A stretch of DNA of 64,000 nt. Origin: Lachnospiraceae bacterium M18-1 (GTDB taxonomy: Bacteria > Bacillota > Clostridia > Lachnospirales > Lachnospiraceae). The stretch covers positions 1,820,193 to 1,884,192 of the forward strand of contig KE159605.1 of NCBI GenBank assembly GCA_000403295.2. Reading direction: 5' to 3'. Below, in pieces: positions 9,759-18,437 of this stretch. Numbering within the stretch: the first letter of the stretch is position 1; each line of letters begins with the position of its first letter. The position numbers were made by a program, and so were the translations under genes. The notes beneath the pieces are model-generated. The model did no database searches, was not told the DNA's origin, and saw nothing but the letters and a program-made list of their open reading frames with translations.

Positions 9759-11669
9759 TTAACCTTCCTTTTTCTGTACTCCCTGCTGTTCGATGACAGG
9801 TTTTGCTTCTTCCTTCAGTTCTTCCTTTTTGGGAATGGAACCGATCACATTCTCCGCCAGCCAATCCATCGTCATGATCTCTTCCGGCGACAGGATCCGA
9901 TCCGGCTCTCCCTGTACAACTCCCGTCTGGGAATACAAAATCCCGGAAAACGGATTAAATATATCGGAACTGATGGTCGCCCTCAAAAGCTCCACCAGAC
10001 GTTTTGTCCCTATCGGCAGGTTCTGGGAGCAGATCACATCGATCACTCCTGCCGACATTCCCCACCAGTAATTGATGGCTTTCGTAGATGCCGGGTTGTC
10101 GTCATATTTCCAGGTTCCGTCCATGATCGTCCGGATCAGCCTTTCATAAAACTTGCCCCAGTGCCACAGCGGCATGGCAAGATTTCTCATCCAGCCGCCT
10201 TCCTGGTGATAAAGTCCGAAGAACCGGGAAGCGTCTTCCGGAATCACCATATCCCGCCCGGATATACAGGAGGATCCGTTGCTCCTGATCTTTTCATCTA
10301 TGTCCACATCCTTCAATGTGGACCATTCCAAAAATACCTCTGCCCGCGGGTTGATCATCTTCGCTCCCAGTGCAAAAGCATTGATATTTGCAATAGAGCC
10401 GCAGATCGGATAGTCTGCGATATAGGTCATACGGTTATTTTCCGCCATCGCCCCGGCGATGGCTCCCATTAAAAACTTTGCCTCGTGCATACGCGAGTAA
10501 TAAGTACGGATATATCGGTGGGATGTATTCAGGGAGCAGTTCAGGATCCGGATCTCCGGATTGGCGATCGCTGCTTTTACACTTGCCTGTACAAAGGTCG
10601 GCGTGGTCGTAAAGATCAGGTTGCAGCCTGAACCGATGGCCTCCTCCAGCATCGCTTCGATATTATCCAGAGTCGCATTCTCATAGCTGACCGTCTGCAC
10701 CTCGTCGAAAAATGCCTGCTCCAGATGCAGCCGCCCCAGCTCATGGGCATATGCCCACGCCGAGGTTCCCGGTGTCTTTTCATATATAAATCCGATTTTC
10801 AGCTTGGGCATGCTAAGCGGCAGTAGAAGGCTTAAGAGCGGTTTCTTTTCCTCATTGGGTTTCATCTTCAGGTCAACCACCTGCTCCTCCTGAAGAAGTT
10901 CAAATTCCTCCCAGCTCTTTGTCAGCAATTCTTTCAGATCACTGGTCGTCTTCTCGTCAATGGCTTCATATCCATATAAGGTGATAAATGCCAGAAACGC
11001 ATCCCCTGTAGTGATCCTCAGCTTACTTCCGCCCTGTGTCTCGTATTCCCCGGAAAATCTGGAATAAATGGAGCTGAATTTCAGCAGTTCGTCCTTGGTC
11101 CATTCCTCCTCCGGCCCTTTTCCGACCGCCTCCTGCAGCTTCGCGAAGCTGCCTTCCTGGGAGAACCAGATATAATTAATGGGCGCACACCGGTAAAAGT
11201 CCAAAAATTCATAATATATTTTGTTTTCCTTTTCCTCCGTGCGCTTCGGAATGATCCGGGTTACATTGCCGGGAATGGAAACAACGCCGAAATATTTCAT
11301 AACGCTGACCCGCTTATTCCCTTCCTCCACATAAAATTTATTCATATATTCATATGCCTTGATCGGCTCCCGGATTCCTTCCTCCACATGGCTGGTGCTC
11401 AGACTCGCCCACTTCGAAGCGAACTCCGTCGTCTCACGCAGGATCGGCATAAAATTTCCTGAAAAGGAATTGCTTCTTCCCACTGTTTTCGTTCCGACGA
11501 TCTGGTCCGCCGGAATCTGTACCAATCCAAGGGGCATTTCCGAATAAGAGCCCTTCTCCGGCATGAAATCATCCAGAACCTGCAAAGTCGGCCTCACTCC
11601 GCGGAGCATCCGTGACTGATAATCCTTTTTTCCTAATCTATATGCCTTGCTGTAATCTTCGCTTCCCAT
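9759..11669 (-). CDS. Cytoplasmic ParB-like / BMP (purine nucleoside-binding) fusion protein
   Basis: 636 residues and no signal peptide or lipobox (starts MGSEDYSKAYRLGKKDY). Residues about 45-140 resemble a ParB/sulfiredoxin fold: IPADQIVGTKTVGR, then EEGIREPIKAYEYMNKFY and VEEGNKRVSVMKYFG, which matches the ParB GxxR box region. From about residue 285 (PKLKIGFIYEKTPG) to the end it is a BMP/PnrA-like periplasmic-binding fold (TYIADYPICGSIANINAFALGA). BMP proteins of this fold are normally exported lipoproteins that bind purine nucleosides, so a cytoplasmic fusion suggests an intracellular sensor. The Lys/Glu-rich tail is low complexity. Transcribed from a TTGACA promoter and coupled to a phosphoesterase. 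I know of no established function. Confidence 0.7.
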   Translation of the reverse strand: MGSEDYSKAYRLGKKDYQSRMLRGVRPTLQVLDDFMPEKGSYSEMPLGLVQIPADQIVGTKTVGRSNSFSGNFMPILRETTEFASKWASLSTSHVEEGIREPIKAYEYMNKFYVEEGNKRVSVMKYFGVVSIPGNVTRIIPKRTEEKENKIYYEFLDFYRCAPINYIWFSQEGSFAKLQEAVGKGPEEEWTKDELLKFSSIYSRFSGEYETQGGSKLRITTGDAFLAFITLYGYEAIDEKTTSDLKELLTKSWEEFELLQEEQVVDLKMKPNEEKKPLLSLLLPLSMPKLKIGFIYEKTPGTSAWAYAHELGRLHLEQAFFDEVQTVSYENATLDNIEAMLEEAIGSGCNLIFTTTPTFVQASVKAAIANPEIRILNCSLNTSHRYIRTYYSRMHEAKFLMGAIAGAMAENNRMTYIADYPICGSIANINAFALGAKMINPRAEVFLEWSTLKDVDIDEKIRSNGSSCISGRDMVIPEDASRFFGLYHQEGGWMRNLAMPLWHWGKFYERLIRTIMDGTWKYDDNPASTKAINYWWGMSAGVIDVICSQNLPIGTKRLVELLRATISSDIFNPFSGILYSQTGVVQGEPDRILSPEEIMTMDWLAENVIGSIPKKEELKEEAKPVIEQQGVQKKEG

Positions 11670-11825
11670 AATGCCCTCCTATTGCGATCACGCTTCATAT
11701 CTGTGTACAGGCCGCTGGTTATCCAGCGCCTTGTAAATCAGACCGTCATTTTTAATTGCCTTCGGCAATGGTTTCTTTAAGGATCATTCTTCCGCATATT
11801 ACCTTCTTTCCTTAATCGAGTCTGT

Positions 11826-11854
11826 ATGTTATCACTTTGTTTCTGTTCTGTCAA
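11826..11854 (-). promoter_or_regulatory. Sigma-A promoter of the ParB/BMP operon
   Basis: On the minus strand TTGACA (11849-11854) is followed after 17 bases by TAACAT (11826-11831), about 155 bp upstream of the fusion gene. The -35 is perfect and the spacing ideal. The leader between it and the gene is AT-rich with a GCCTTCGGCAATGG hairpin near 11760. Confidence 0.7.
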
Positions 11855-11960
11855 GCAAAAGAAAATACAAAGTTTTCTCTGTTTTTCTTCTTTTTTCCGT
11901 CTATATTATTCACAGGATATGCAGGATCTTTACTATACTATGTTTCCTTCTTTGAAGTTC

Positions 11961-12175
11961 CTAGTGTAGTGACCGTATTATATCCAATGAAACTCCGCAG
12001 GATAATTTTTCATCGGCAAGGCGGCTGAATGAGGCGTAGCCGGTAGCTGTTGTCACAAGGAGGGACCCGCTTGCGGGAGGATTCCTTATGACCTAATCGT
12101 CGATTGAAGCCAACGCAGTCCGATGGAAAATTAGACAAGGAGGTTTATTGGAATATAATACGGTCAGTACACTAG
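11961..12175. mobile_element. 215-bp MITE-like palindromic element, copy 1
   Basis: The segment begins CTAGTGTAGTGACCGTATTA and ends with the inverse of CTAGTGTACTGACCGTATTA, giving terminal inverted repeats of about 28 bp. The whole element is an imperfect palindrome. Its centre contains a nested hairpin: GTCACAAGGA pairs with TCCTTATGAC, and CCCGC pairs with GCGGG inside. A second copy of exactly the same length lies at 40121-40335 in the opposite orientation. No coding capacity. Its right end overlaps and terminates the SGNH hydrolase gene. A non-autonomous transposon (MITE) is the best explanation; a structured RNA element is the alternative. Confidence 0.85.
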
Positions 12176-13255
12176 CTTCTTCCGCCGATACTTTTTTACT
12201 AATAGTATGATTCCTGCCAGCGCGAGGCATACGCCTGCTGCGATTCCGCCTCCGACCAGCATTCTCTTCCTGCGCTCCTGCTGCCGCTTCTGTTCTGCTT
12301 CCTGGGCTTTCTTCTGAGCCGCCTCTTCCAACTCCTTCTGCATCCTGAGCACTTCCTCATCCGACTCCTTCGCCTGGAATGCGCTCAGATCAAGTTCGTT
12401 CTCCATCAGCATCCGAATCATATCCTGCCCGTCCTGATCGGGGTGCAGCCCGTCAGACTGTGTCAGTTCCTCAACTCCGGAATCAAACAGATCCACCACA
12501 TGGTAGCCATATTCTTCCTTGTACTTCCAGATGATCTCATTCATCCCAGAAATCACGCTCTCTATCACTGCGTTTAATGTGCCGGGCAGTTCCCGTCCTT
12601 TCATCGGATTATAGATCGTCGTGACCGCAATCTGTGTATCCGGTCTGCAGCATGCGCTGATCGTATCCATGGCAAGCACCCACTGCTCTTCGAAAGCAGC
12701 GTAATCCCAGCTTCCGATAGCTGATACAACGTTCATCAAAAGAAGCGGATTTTCCTCAATGCCCTCCTGCAGAGCTGCCAGCGCTTCATCCGCCGTATAG
12801 AAACGTGTCTTATTGTTCAAGATCTCTCTGGACACTTTTTTAAACTCATTCATCAGGTCGTTGGAACCGATCGTCAATGTGACCAGCTCCGCCTGCGAAA
12901 GGATCTGCTGAACTTCCGGCTCAGAAAGCACCGTCGAATTTAGCTTTTTGGTCGTCAGCCCGTTTTTGGTAAACCGGCTTATCCAGATATCCCTTCCGCT
13001 GGCTTTATGCAGGTCGCCGGCAATCAGAATCGGGTAGCTCGTAACTTCCGGTTCTCCTGCTCCATGATATCCGTTCGGTATGCTGTCCCCCAGAGCTATA
13101 TACCAGGCCGGGCCATCCTTTTTTATTTCTGCTGTCTGTCTCCCCTCTGCTGCTGATACGCCCCCGCCAAAAGGCATGGTAAAAATCAGAAAAACTGTAC
13201 TCAGCAGAAACAATATGACCTTGCGTGCATATCCAGGCAATTCCATACACCGCAT
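12164..13255 (-). CDS. Membrane-anchored SGNH/GDSL-type hydrolase
   Basis: 363 residues. An N-terminal signal peptide (VILFLLSTVFLIFTMPF, ending near GVSAAEG) is followed by a SGNH esterase fold: ALGDSIPNGYHG (nucleophile Ser), TIGSNDLMNEF (Gly/Asn blocks) and DGLHPDQDG (Asp-x-x-His). A Lys/Gln/Glu-rich coiled stalk precedes a C-terminal transmembrane helix (GGGIAAGVCLALAGIILLV) and a KKYRRKK stop-transfer tail. It is therefore a surface esterase or lipase tethered to the membrane. The last three codons and the TGA stop (LVY*) are supplied by the terminal repeat of the MITE copy, so the original C-terminus has been changed. GGAAGG seven bases upstream supports the start. Confidence 0.82.
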   Translation of the reverse strand: MRCMELPGYARKVILFLLSTVFLIFTMPFGGGVSAAEGRQTAEIKKDGPAWYIALGDSIPNGYHGAGEPEVTSYPILIAGDLHKASGRDIWISRFTKNGLTTKKLNSTVLSEPEVQQILSQAELVTLTIGSNDLMNEFKKVSREILNNKTRFYTADEALAALQEGIEENPLLLMNVVSAIGSWDYAAFEEQWVLAMDTISACCRPDTQIAVTTIYNPMKGRELPGTLNAVIESVISGMNEIIWKYKEEYGYHVVDLFDSGVEELTQSDGLHPDQDGQDMIRMLMENELDLSAFQAKESDEEVLRMQKELEEAAQKKAQEAEQKRQQERRKRMLVGGGIAAGVCLALAGIILLVKKYRRKKLVY

Positions 13256-13413
13256 TTTTTAACCTTCCTTTCCCTCTATAGACTCTTTTTTATCGTAACA
13301 CACCTTTGCCGCCCGTGTATACAATAAATTATATCCAATGGAGTTTCCTTTATAGACATACAACCAAATCCCCCCGCATACATTGTAAAAACAAGGTTTG
13401 CAGGGGGATTTTC

Positions 13414-13671
13414 TTGAAAGATTATATTGAAGAACGAGCCGTGGAAATCGCCAATTATATCATAGAAAGCAACTCCACTGTACGGCAGACGGCAAAAAAA
13501 TTCGGAATCAGCAAAAGTACAGTACATAAGGACGTTACCGAGCGGCTCATTCAGATCAATCCTGCTCTTGCGTCCCAGACCCGCAAGGTGCTCGATACCA
13601 ACAAATCCGAACGGCATATCCGCGGCGGACTTGCTACCAGAGAAAAATATCTGCACTTAGAACATCGCTAA
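13414..13671 (+). CDS. spoIIID: Stage III sporulation transcription factor SpoIIID
   Basis: 85 residues starting at a TTG codon (LKDYIEERAVEIANY), with AGGGGGA about eight bases upstream. Any ATG start would add a long non-homologous leader. A helix-turn-helix is clear (VRQTAKKFGISKSTVHKD, residues about 23-40), followed by the family signature RLIQINPALA and HIRGGLATREKY. SpoIIID switches gene expression in the mother cell between sigma-E and sigma-K, so the organism belongs to a spore-forming lineage. The upstream region contains a 13-bp match to the MITE subterminal sequence (ATTATATCCAATG, near 13328). Confidence 0.93.
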   Translation: MKDYIEERAVEIANYIIESNSTVRQTAKKFGISKSTVHKDVTERLIQINPALASQTRKVLDTNKSERHIRGGLATREKYLHLEHR

Positions 13672-13675
13672 ACAA

Positions 13676-13714
13676 GAAAGAGCGCAAAACAGCCTTCATG
13701 TTCTGCGCTCTTTC
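13676..13714. terminator. Convergent terminator between spoIIID and the TIGR00266 gene
   Basis: GAAAGAGCGCA pairs perfectly with TGCGCTCTTTC around a 17-base loop. It sits directly after the spoIIID stop and before the convergent gene, so it can serve both. No long T tract, which lowers certainty. Confidence 0.6.
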
Positions 13715-13763
13715 GCTATGCCTGCCATTCCCCGGTATATGGAAACCGCTTCTTTTCACATTC

Positions 13764-14441
13764 TTACTTCGACGGAATAAACCGGGCGATCTCTCCCGCA
13801 ACATTGGAAATCGGCATTGTCTGCAGCCAGATATGTCCTGGACCGCTGATCACCGTATTGAAAATTCCTTCTCCGCCGAATACCATATTCTTCACCCCCG
13901 GCACGGACTGAACATCAATGCTGCAGGTTGATTCCATCGCCGCAAGATATCCTGTATCCACCACGATCTGCTGTCCCGGCTCCAGATCATATTCTACGAT
14001 ATGTCCGTCAAATTCCAGGAATACTGTTCCCTGTCCGGACAGACGCTGCATGATAAATCCTTCCCCGCCGAACAGTCCGGCTCCGAACTTCTTCTGGAAG
14101 AATACAGACAGATCCACCCCTGCCTCCGATGCCAGAAAACCGGACTTCTGAACCACCAGTTCCTTCCCCGGCGCAATATCATAAGCCACGATCCTACCCG
14201 GAAAGCTGGAGGCAAAAGCGATCATTCCAGAACCGCCCATCGCCGTATACACATTCTGAAACAGAGCTTCTCCCGCAAACATCCTCCCGAGAGCCTTCCC
14301 GATTCCTCCATTGGAAGTCGTCTCCATCTTCATATTCGGAGACATCCAGCTCATGGAGCCCCTCTCCGTGATCATCCTCTCGCCGTTGTCCAGATAACAG
14401 AGAACGACCGGAAGTGTCTCGCCTTTAATCTCATAACGCAT
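13764..14441 (-). CDS. TIGR00266/AIM24 family protein
   Basis: 225 residues and almost entirely beta-strand with repeated Gly-rich turns: GSMSWMSPNMKME, FAGEALFQNVYTAMGGSGMIAFASS, GFLASEAGVDLSVF, FGGEGFIMQRLSGQGTVFLE and VFGGEGIFNTVISGPGHIWL. This is typical of the TIGR00266 (YobD/AIM24-like) family, which forms a barrel. Its bacterial function is unknown. No signal peptide or membrane segment. Convergent with spoIIID. Confidence 0.85.
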   Translation of the reverse strand: MRYEIKGETLPVVLCYLDNGERMITERGSMSWMSPNMKMETTSNGGIGKALGRMFAGEALFQNVYTAMGGSGMIAFASSFPGRIVAYDIAPGKELVVQKSGFLASEAGVDLSVFFQKKFGAGLFGGEGFIMQRLSGQGTVFLEFDGHIVEYDLEPGQQIVVDTGYLAAMESTCSIDVQSVPGVKNMVFGGEGIFNTVISGPGHIWLQTMPISNVAGEIARFIPSK

Positions 14442-14635
14442 AAGCTACTCTCCTTCCCTCTTTCTGCATTTTTATTCTTATTTTCTACTCCTCCATTGTG
14501 CTCGTATTTCCTGGGAAAGTCAAGAAAAAAACGGTGGATAAATCACTCTATTTTGTTGATTTCCTTCCGGTTTTCTGTTGATTCTGTGTTGATTCCGTGC
14601 AGAAAACTCCTGGCGGTTTTGGACGCAGCGGGCAT

Positions 14636-16888
14636 CTACAGCGGTTCCCCGCCGCCCTCCGCCGGTAGATAAACGGCCGCTTCCTCTGTCCGCTTCGGAA
14701 TCCGGATATTTACCTTAAACAGATCCGCCTCCGTTGTCACCTCCAGCGTTCCATAGTGCAATTCCGTAAAGCTCTTGGCGATCGCCAGCCCAAGACCGGA
14801 TCCTTCCGTATTTCTGGAAGCGTCCCCGCGGACAAAGCGATCCGTGATCTCACTTGCGTCAAAATCCAACTCCTCTGCGGACACATTTTTCATGGAAATA
14901 AAAACGTCGTTCCCCTCATCCTTCACCTCTATATAAACCCTTGTATGGGGCATTGCATATTTCGTAATATTCACGATCAGATTTTCAAAAATGCGGTATG
15001 CTTTCTGGCTGTCCAGCAGCATCACAACCTTTTCCCCGGGCAGGCTCCACCGGATATCCAGATGTGCCTCCCGGATTCTGCTGTCATTTTCCAGACCCAC
15101 CTGCTTTAAAAGCTCTATCACATCCGCCTTCATAAAATTCATCGTCACATTCCGGCTGGTAGCTTTGCTGATCTCAAACAGATCTTCGATCAGCCCCTTC
15201 AGCCGAAGCGATTTTCGTTCCAGTACCGCCAGATATCCCTTCCTCTTCTCGGGATCCTCCTCCTTTTTCAGCAGATCCACATAGGTAATGATCGCGGTCA
15301 GCGGTGTTTTCAAGTCATGAGAAACGTTGGTGATCAGCTCTGTCTTCATCCGTTCACTTTTCACTTCCTCATCCACCGCTTTCTTAAATCCTCTCTGAAT
15401 CTTCTGGATCTCCGTCTTCATCGGATTGAATACCCCCAGGTCCCCCTCGATCGGGGCATCCAGGTTCCCCTCAGCCAAAAGGTTCATAGATGCCAGCAGC
15501 AGCCGGTATTTCCACTGGATATCGAAAAAATATCGGCGCAAGAACAAAAACAGAATACCGGAATATACCAGAAGCGCAAAAATACCGTAAAACCAGAAGC
15601 AGCTGATCAATGTAAGAACAATGAAGTTTACAAACACGATCTTAAAAATCACGTGATTTGCCTGCTCCGTAATATCCACATGCAGAAACCCATCATAAAT
15701 CCGTTTCTGAAAGCTGCGGATCCCTTTCCACATTCTCCGGAACAGCCCCGTGGCCTCGCCTGCGCCTTTGCGCACCTGTTCGCCAAGCTCATCGGTACGC
15801 CCTTCCGCCCAATAAAGAATCCGTGCGGTCAGGGTACGCTCCTTCCAGTACCTTCTTTTCATCGTAAACATGGCCCGCAGGCAGGTCGTTCCCCAATAGA
15901 CCACTCCAAAGATGCAGAACCACATCAGCAGATTCAAGAGCTTTTCCACACCGTACTGCAGCTTCTCCGGAATCCCCATCTCGCCTATGAAATCTGCCAG
16001 CCGGTGATTCAATGTATTCCATACGACAGAAGCAACGGACTGCTCCATTGATAAGGCAAATACTCCCACAAGCAAGACCGCCTCAAACGGTACTTTAAAA
16101 ACAGAGTGCTCTCCCAAATCCCATTTCTTATTGCATGGAATAAGAAGCGCGGCCAGCATGGCCAAAAGGCATAACCCCCATTCAAAGACCAGATATGGTT
16201 TCATATTAGACAACATTTCCACATTTGCATTATATACACCGCCGGAGAAATAATTATTCTGGAGAAATCTCTGCAGGTTCTGTTCCGTAAATGCGTAAAT
16301 GATCTTTACCGAAGAGGGATCCGAGAGATAATACTGCATCCGCTCCCCTTCCACATAATCATAGGGCTCATCCAGGCAGTTAAATACTCCCTGCTCCAGA
16401 CGATACCGCTCATCCTCGCTTGTGCAGGTTCCATCCACTTCCACGTTATTGAGGTTTCTGTTCTGGTCATATTCCAGCACGATCCGAAGCCCGTAATCCG
16501 TATTCTGCTCCAGCAGCTTCTTCGTGTCTGCCGGACTGCCTCTGCCCAGCAGGCCTTTTTCCGCATCTGAATCTTTTGCATCCTTTAAAAACACTTCATA
16601 ATCCATATATTTCCGCATCAGGAAAAAATTGTCGCTCCCAAAGCGCTGCATCACTTCATTCAGCTCCAGATTCTCATTCACTTCATTATACAGATAATAC
16701 CCGCCGCGCAGCAGTTCATCCATAGAATCTTCCATAATGCCTGCCGCAAAGTCACCTTTGAGCTCCGGCTCCATCAGATCAGCAAACACCGGATAGGACG
16801 ATATCATGGCGAATGATAAGAACAAAAGTACGATTCCTGCCAATAAGCCCGCAAATCTACGACTGTTTTTCAATTTTATAGCCAACAC
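14636..16888 (-). CDS. Sensor histidine kinase (two-component system)
   Basis: 750 residues. An N-terminal membrane helix (AGLLAGIVLLFLSFAMISS) precedes a roughly 200-residue extracytoplasmic region, then several more membrane helices (about residues 240-450). The kinase core follows: HisKA box VSHDLKTPLTAIITYVDLL with the phospho-accepting His (near 525), and the ATPase G2 box GSGLGLAIAKSFTELHYG near the end. The start is GTG at 16888 with AAGGTGG upstream; it overlaps the regulator gene by 32 bp, so the pair is translationally coupled. The layout resembles VanS-like large sensors. The signal is unknown. Confidence 0.9.
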   Translation of the reverse strand: MLAIKLKNSRRFAGLLAGIVLLFLSFAMISSYPVFADLMEPELKGDFAAGIMEDSMDELLRGGYYLYNEVNENLELNEVMQRFGSDNFFLMRKYMDYEVFLKDAKDSDAEKGLLGRGSPADTKKLLEQNTDYGLRIVLEYDQNRNLNNVEVDGTCTSEDERYRLEQGVFNCLDEPYDYVEGERMQYYLSDPSSVKIIYAFTEQNLQRFLQNNYFSGGVYNANVEMLSNMKPYLVFEWGLCLLAMLAALLIPCNKKWDLGEHSVFKVPFEAVLLVGVFALSMEQSVASVVWNTLNHRLADFIGEMGIPEKLQYGVEKLLNLLMWFCIFGVVYWGTTCLRAMFTMKRRYWKERTLTARILYWAEGRTDELGEQVRKGAGEATGLFRRMWKGIRSFQKRIYDGFLHVDITEQANHVIFKIVFVNFIVLTLISCFWFYGIFALLVYSGILFLFLRRYFFDIQWKYRLLLASMNLLAEGNLDAPIEGDLGVFNPMKTEIQKIQRGFKKAVDEEVKSERMKTELITNVSHDLKTPLTAIITYVDLLKKEEDPEKRKGYLAVLERKSLRLKGLIEDLFEISKATSRNVTMNFMKADVIELLKQVGLENDSRIREAHLDIRWSLPGEKVVMLLDSQKAYRIFENLIVNITKYAMPHTRVYIEVKDEGNDVFISMKNVSAEELDFDASEITDRFVRGDASRNTEGSGLGLAIAKSFTELHYGTLEVTTEADLFKVNIRIPKRTEEAAVYLPAEGGGEPL

Positions 16889-17555
16889 CCCACACCACCT
16901 TCAGATATTTTGGATTTTTTGGGTCCACTTCAATTTTTTCGCGGATATTACGGACATGCACCATGATCGTATCCGTATTGATCGCTTTTTCCTGCCATAC
17001 CCTCTCATAGATCTCTTCTGCCGAAAATACATGCCCCGGATTCTTTGCCAGGAGCAAAAGGATCTTATACTCGATCGGTGTCAGCTTCACCGGATTCCCG
17101 TCCATTGACACCTCCACCGTGTCCTCATTGATCTCCAACCCGCCGATCACATGCACATTTTCCTTCGGCTCGAGCTTTTCCAGAAATTTCCTGTAACGGC
17201 GCAGCTGAGAATTTACCCTTGCCATCAGTTCCATCGGAGTAAATGGTTTTGTAACATAGTCGTCTGCCCCGATATTGAGCCCCATGACCTTATCCACTTC
17301 CTCAGATTTTGCAGACAGCATGATCACCGGAAAATCATACTTTTCCCGCAGCCTCATCGTCATACGGATTCCGTCCATCCGCGGCATCATAATGTCTACG
17401 ATCGCCAGATGAATCTCTTCTTTTTCCAAAACCTCAAGCCCTTCCACGCCGTCCTCTGCCTGGAACACCTGATATCCCTGGCTCTGCAGATAGATCTGCA
17501 CTCCTTCCCGGATCTCCTTATCATCCTCTACTACCAAAACATGATTAATCTCCAT
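16857..17555 (-). CDS. OmpR/PhoB-family response regulator
   Basis: About 232 residues. The ATG at 17555 (MEINHVLVVEDDKE) is chosen because GGGAGG lies nine bases upstream. Two earlier ATGs have no site. The receiver domain has the acidic pocket EDD and phospho-Asp in AIVDIMMPRMDG, and the conserved Lys in VTKPF. The winged-helix effector domain ends with TIMVHVRNIREKIE and VVWGVGYKIE. It precedes and overlaps its cognate kinase. Target genes are not evident from the neighbours. Confidence 0.92.
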   Translation of the reverse strand: MEINHVLVVEDDKEIREGVQIYLQSQGYQVFQAEDGVEGLEVLEKEEIHLAIVDIMMPRMDGIRMTMRLREKYDFPVIMLSAKSEEVDKVMGLNIGADDYVTKPFTPMELMARVNSQLRRYRKFLEKLEPKENVHVIGGLEINEDTVEVSMDGNPVKLTPIEYKILLLLAKNPGHVFSAEEIYERVWQEKAINTDTIMVHVRNIREKIEVDPKNPKYLKVVWGVGYKIEKQS

Positions 17556-17639
17556 CTCACTCATCCTCCCTGCTGGCATTCATATCTTCAAAACCAAACT
17601 TACATACGCAAAAATTAAAACACGCAATATCGGCAGACA

Positions 17640-17840
17640 GCTTTTAGTGGCCGTTTTTGCTCGTATGTGTAAAATGACTGTAAATAGTATCGTTACTATT
17701 CACACCCTGGCCGGGTGCTCATAGTAACGAATCCGGCCTATTGAGAATTGCCTTACGGCAAGAGGCCGGATTCCAGCCCCAGTAATGTACTGCCTGTGAC
17801 CGTGCAGCGTGGTGCACGGTCCAGGAGTGAACAGTAACAT
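17640..17840. repeat. Dispersed hairpin repeats between the two-component system and DedA
   Basis: The 381-bp gap (17556-17936) has no gene. It holds GTTACTATTCAC near 17694, an inverted pair GGCCGGATTC/GAATCCGGCC (near 17734 and 17762), the GACCGTGCAGCGTGGTGCACGGTC hairpin in two arms near 17799-17822, and GTGAACAGTAAC at 17827-17838. These are the same modules as at 4378-4645 and 40479-40639. Confidence 0.7.
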
Positions 17841-17936
17841 AATATCAACTCGGCAGGACGCTCTGTATGGTACTCTCGTCTGCCGATACCTGTATGATAC
17901 GCAGTAACTGCCGGATTGTCAAATTTTAACCACTCT

Positions 17937-18437
17937 TTACAGGATCGCCGCCTCTCCAAAGAAATACCCTGCCCCGATGAATACCAGGTTCCAGAGAAAT
18001 ACCCCCATAGCGGAGCTGACCGTGTACACCCGAAAGTCCATCCGTACCACCCCCGCAGGAATTGAGATCAGTGTCCGCACCATGGGAAGCAGCTTGCTTA
18101 CAAATACACCTGCGCCGCCTTTTTCCCGCAGCATTTTTATCTTCTCCTCGATCAGGGGCTGCTGCTTCGGAAATTTTTTGAAATAAAATCCCAGCAGCTT
18201 CTGGCCCCCCAGCCGCCCCAGAAAATACAGCACCCAGCTCCCGGCAAGTCCCGCGCCTACGGAGATCAGCAGAACCAGCGGAAAACTGATCTCTCCTTTT
18301 GCCGCCCAGATTCCCGCCAGAGGCATGATCACCCCTGCCGGAAATCCCGGCAGGTTCAGATATTCCAGGAATACGATCACGAATATAAAGAATGCACCGT
18401 ACTGCAGAAAAAATTGTGTCAATGTCTGGATTGTCAT
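17937..18437 (-). CDS. DedA family membrane protein
   Basis: 166 residues with about four to five hydrophobic segments. The family traits are present: FVIVFLEYLNLPGFPAGVI near the start, a Gly-rich AGLAGSWVLYFLGRLGG, and FVSKLLPMVRTLISIPAGVVRM, which holds the conserved Arg of the DedA/SNARE-associated fold. DedA proteins are undecaprenyl-phosphate or phospholipid flippases in the inner membrane. The length is shorter than the usual 200 residues, at the C-terminus. AGGGGG eight bases before the ATG supports the start. Confidence 0.86.
   Translation of the reverse strand: MTIQTLTQFFLQYGAFFIFVIVFLEYLNLPGFPAGVIMPLAGIWAAKGEISFPLVLLISVGAGLAGSWVLYFLGRLGGQKLLGFYFKKFPKQQPLIEEKIKMLREKGGAGVFVSKLLPMVRTLISIPAGVVRMDFRVYTVSSAMGVFLWNLVFIGAGYFFGEAAIL

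Noticed and set aside
13328-13340. 13-bp match to MITE subterminal sequence upstream of spoIIID
   Set aside because: Too short to prove a remnant; no terminal repeats on either side.
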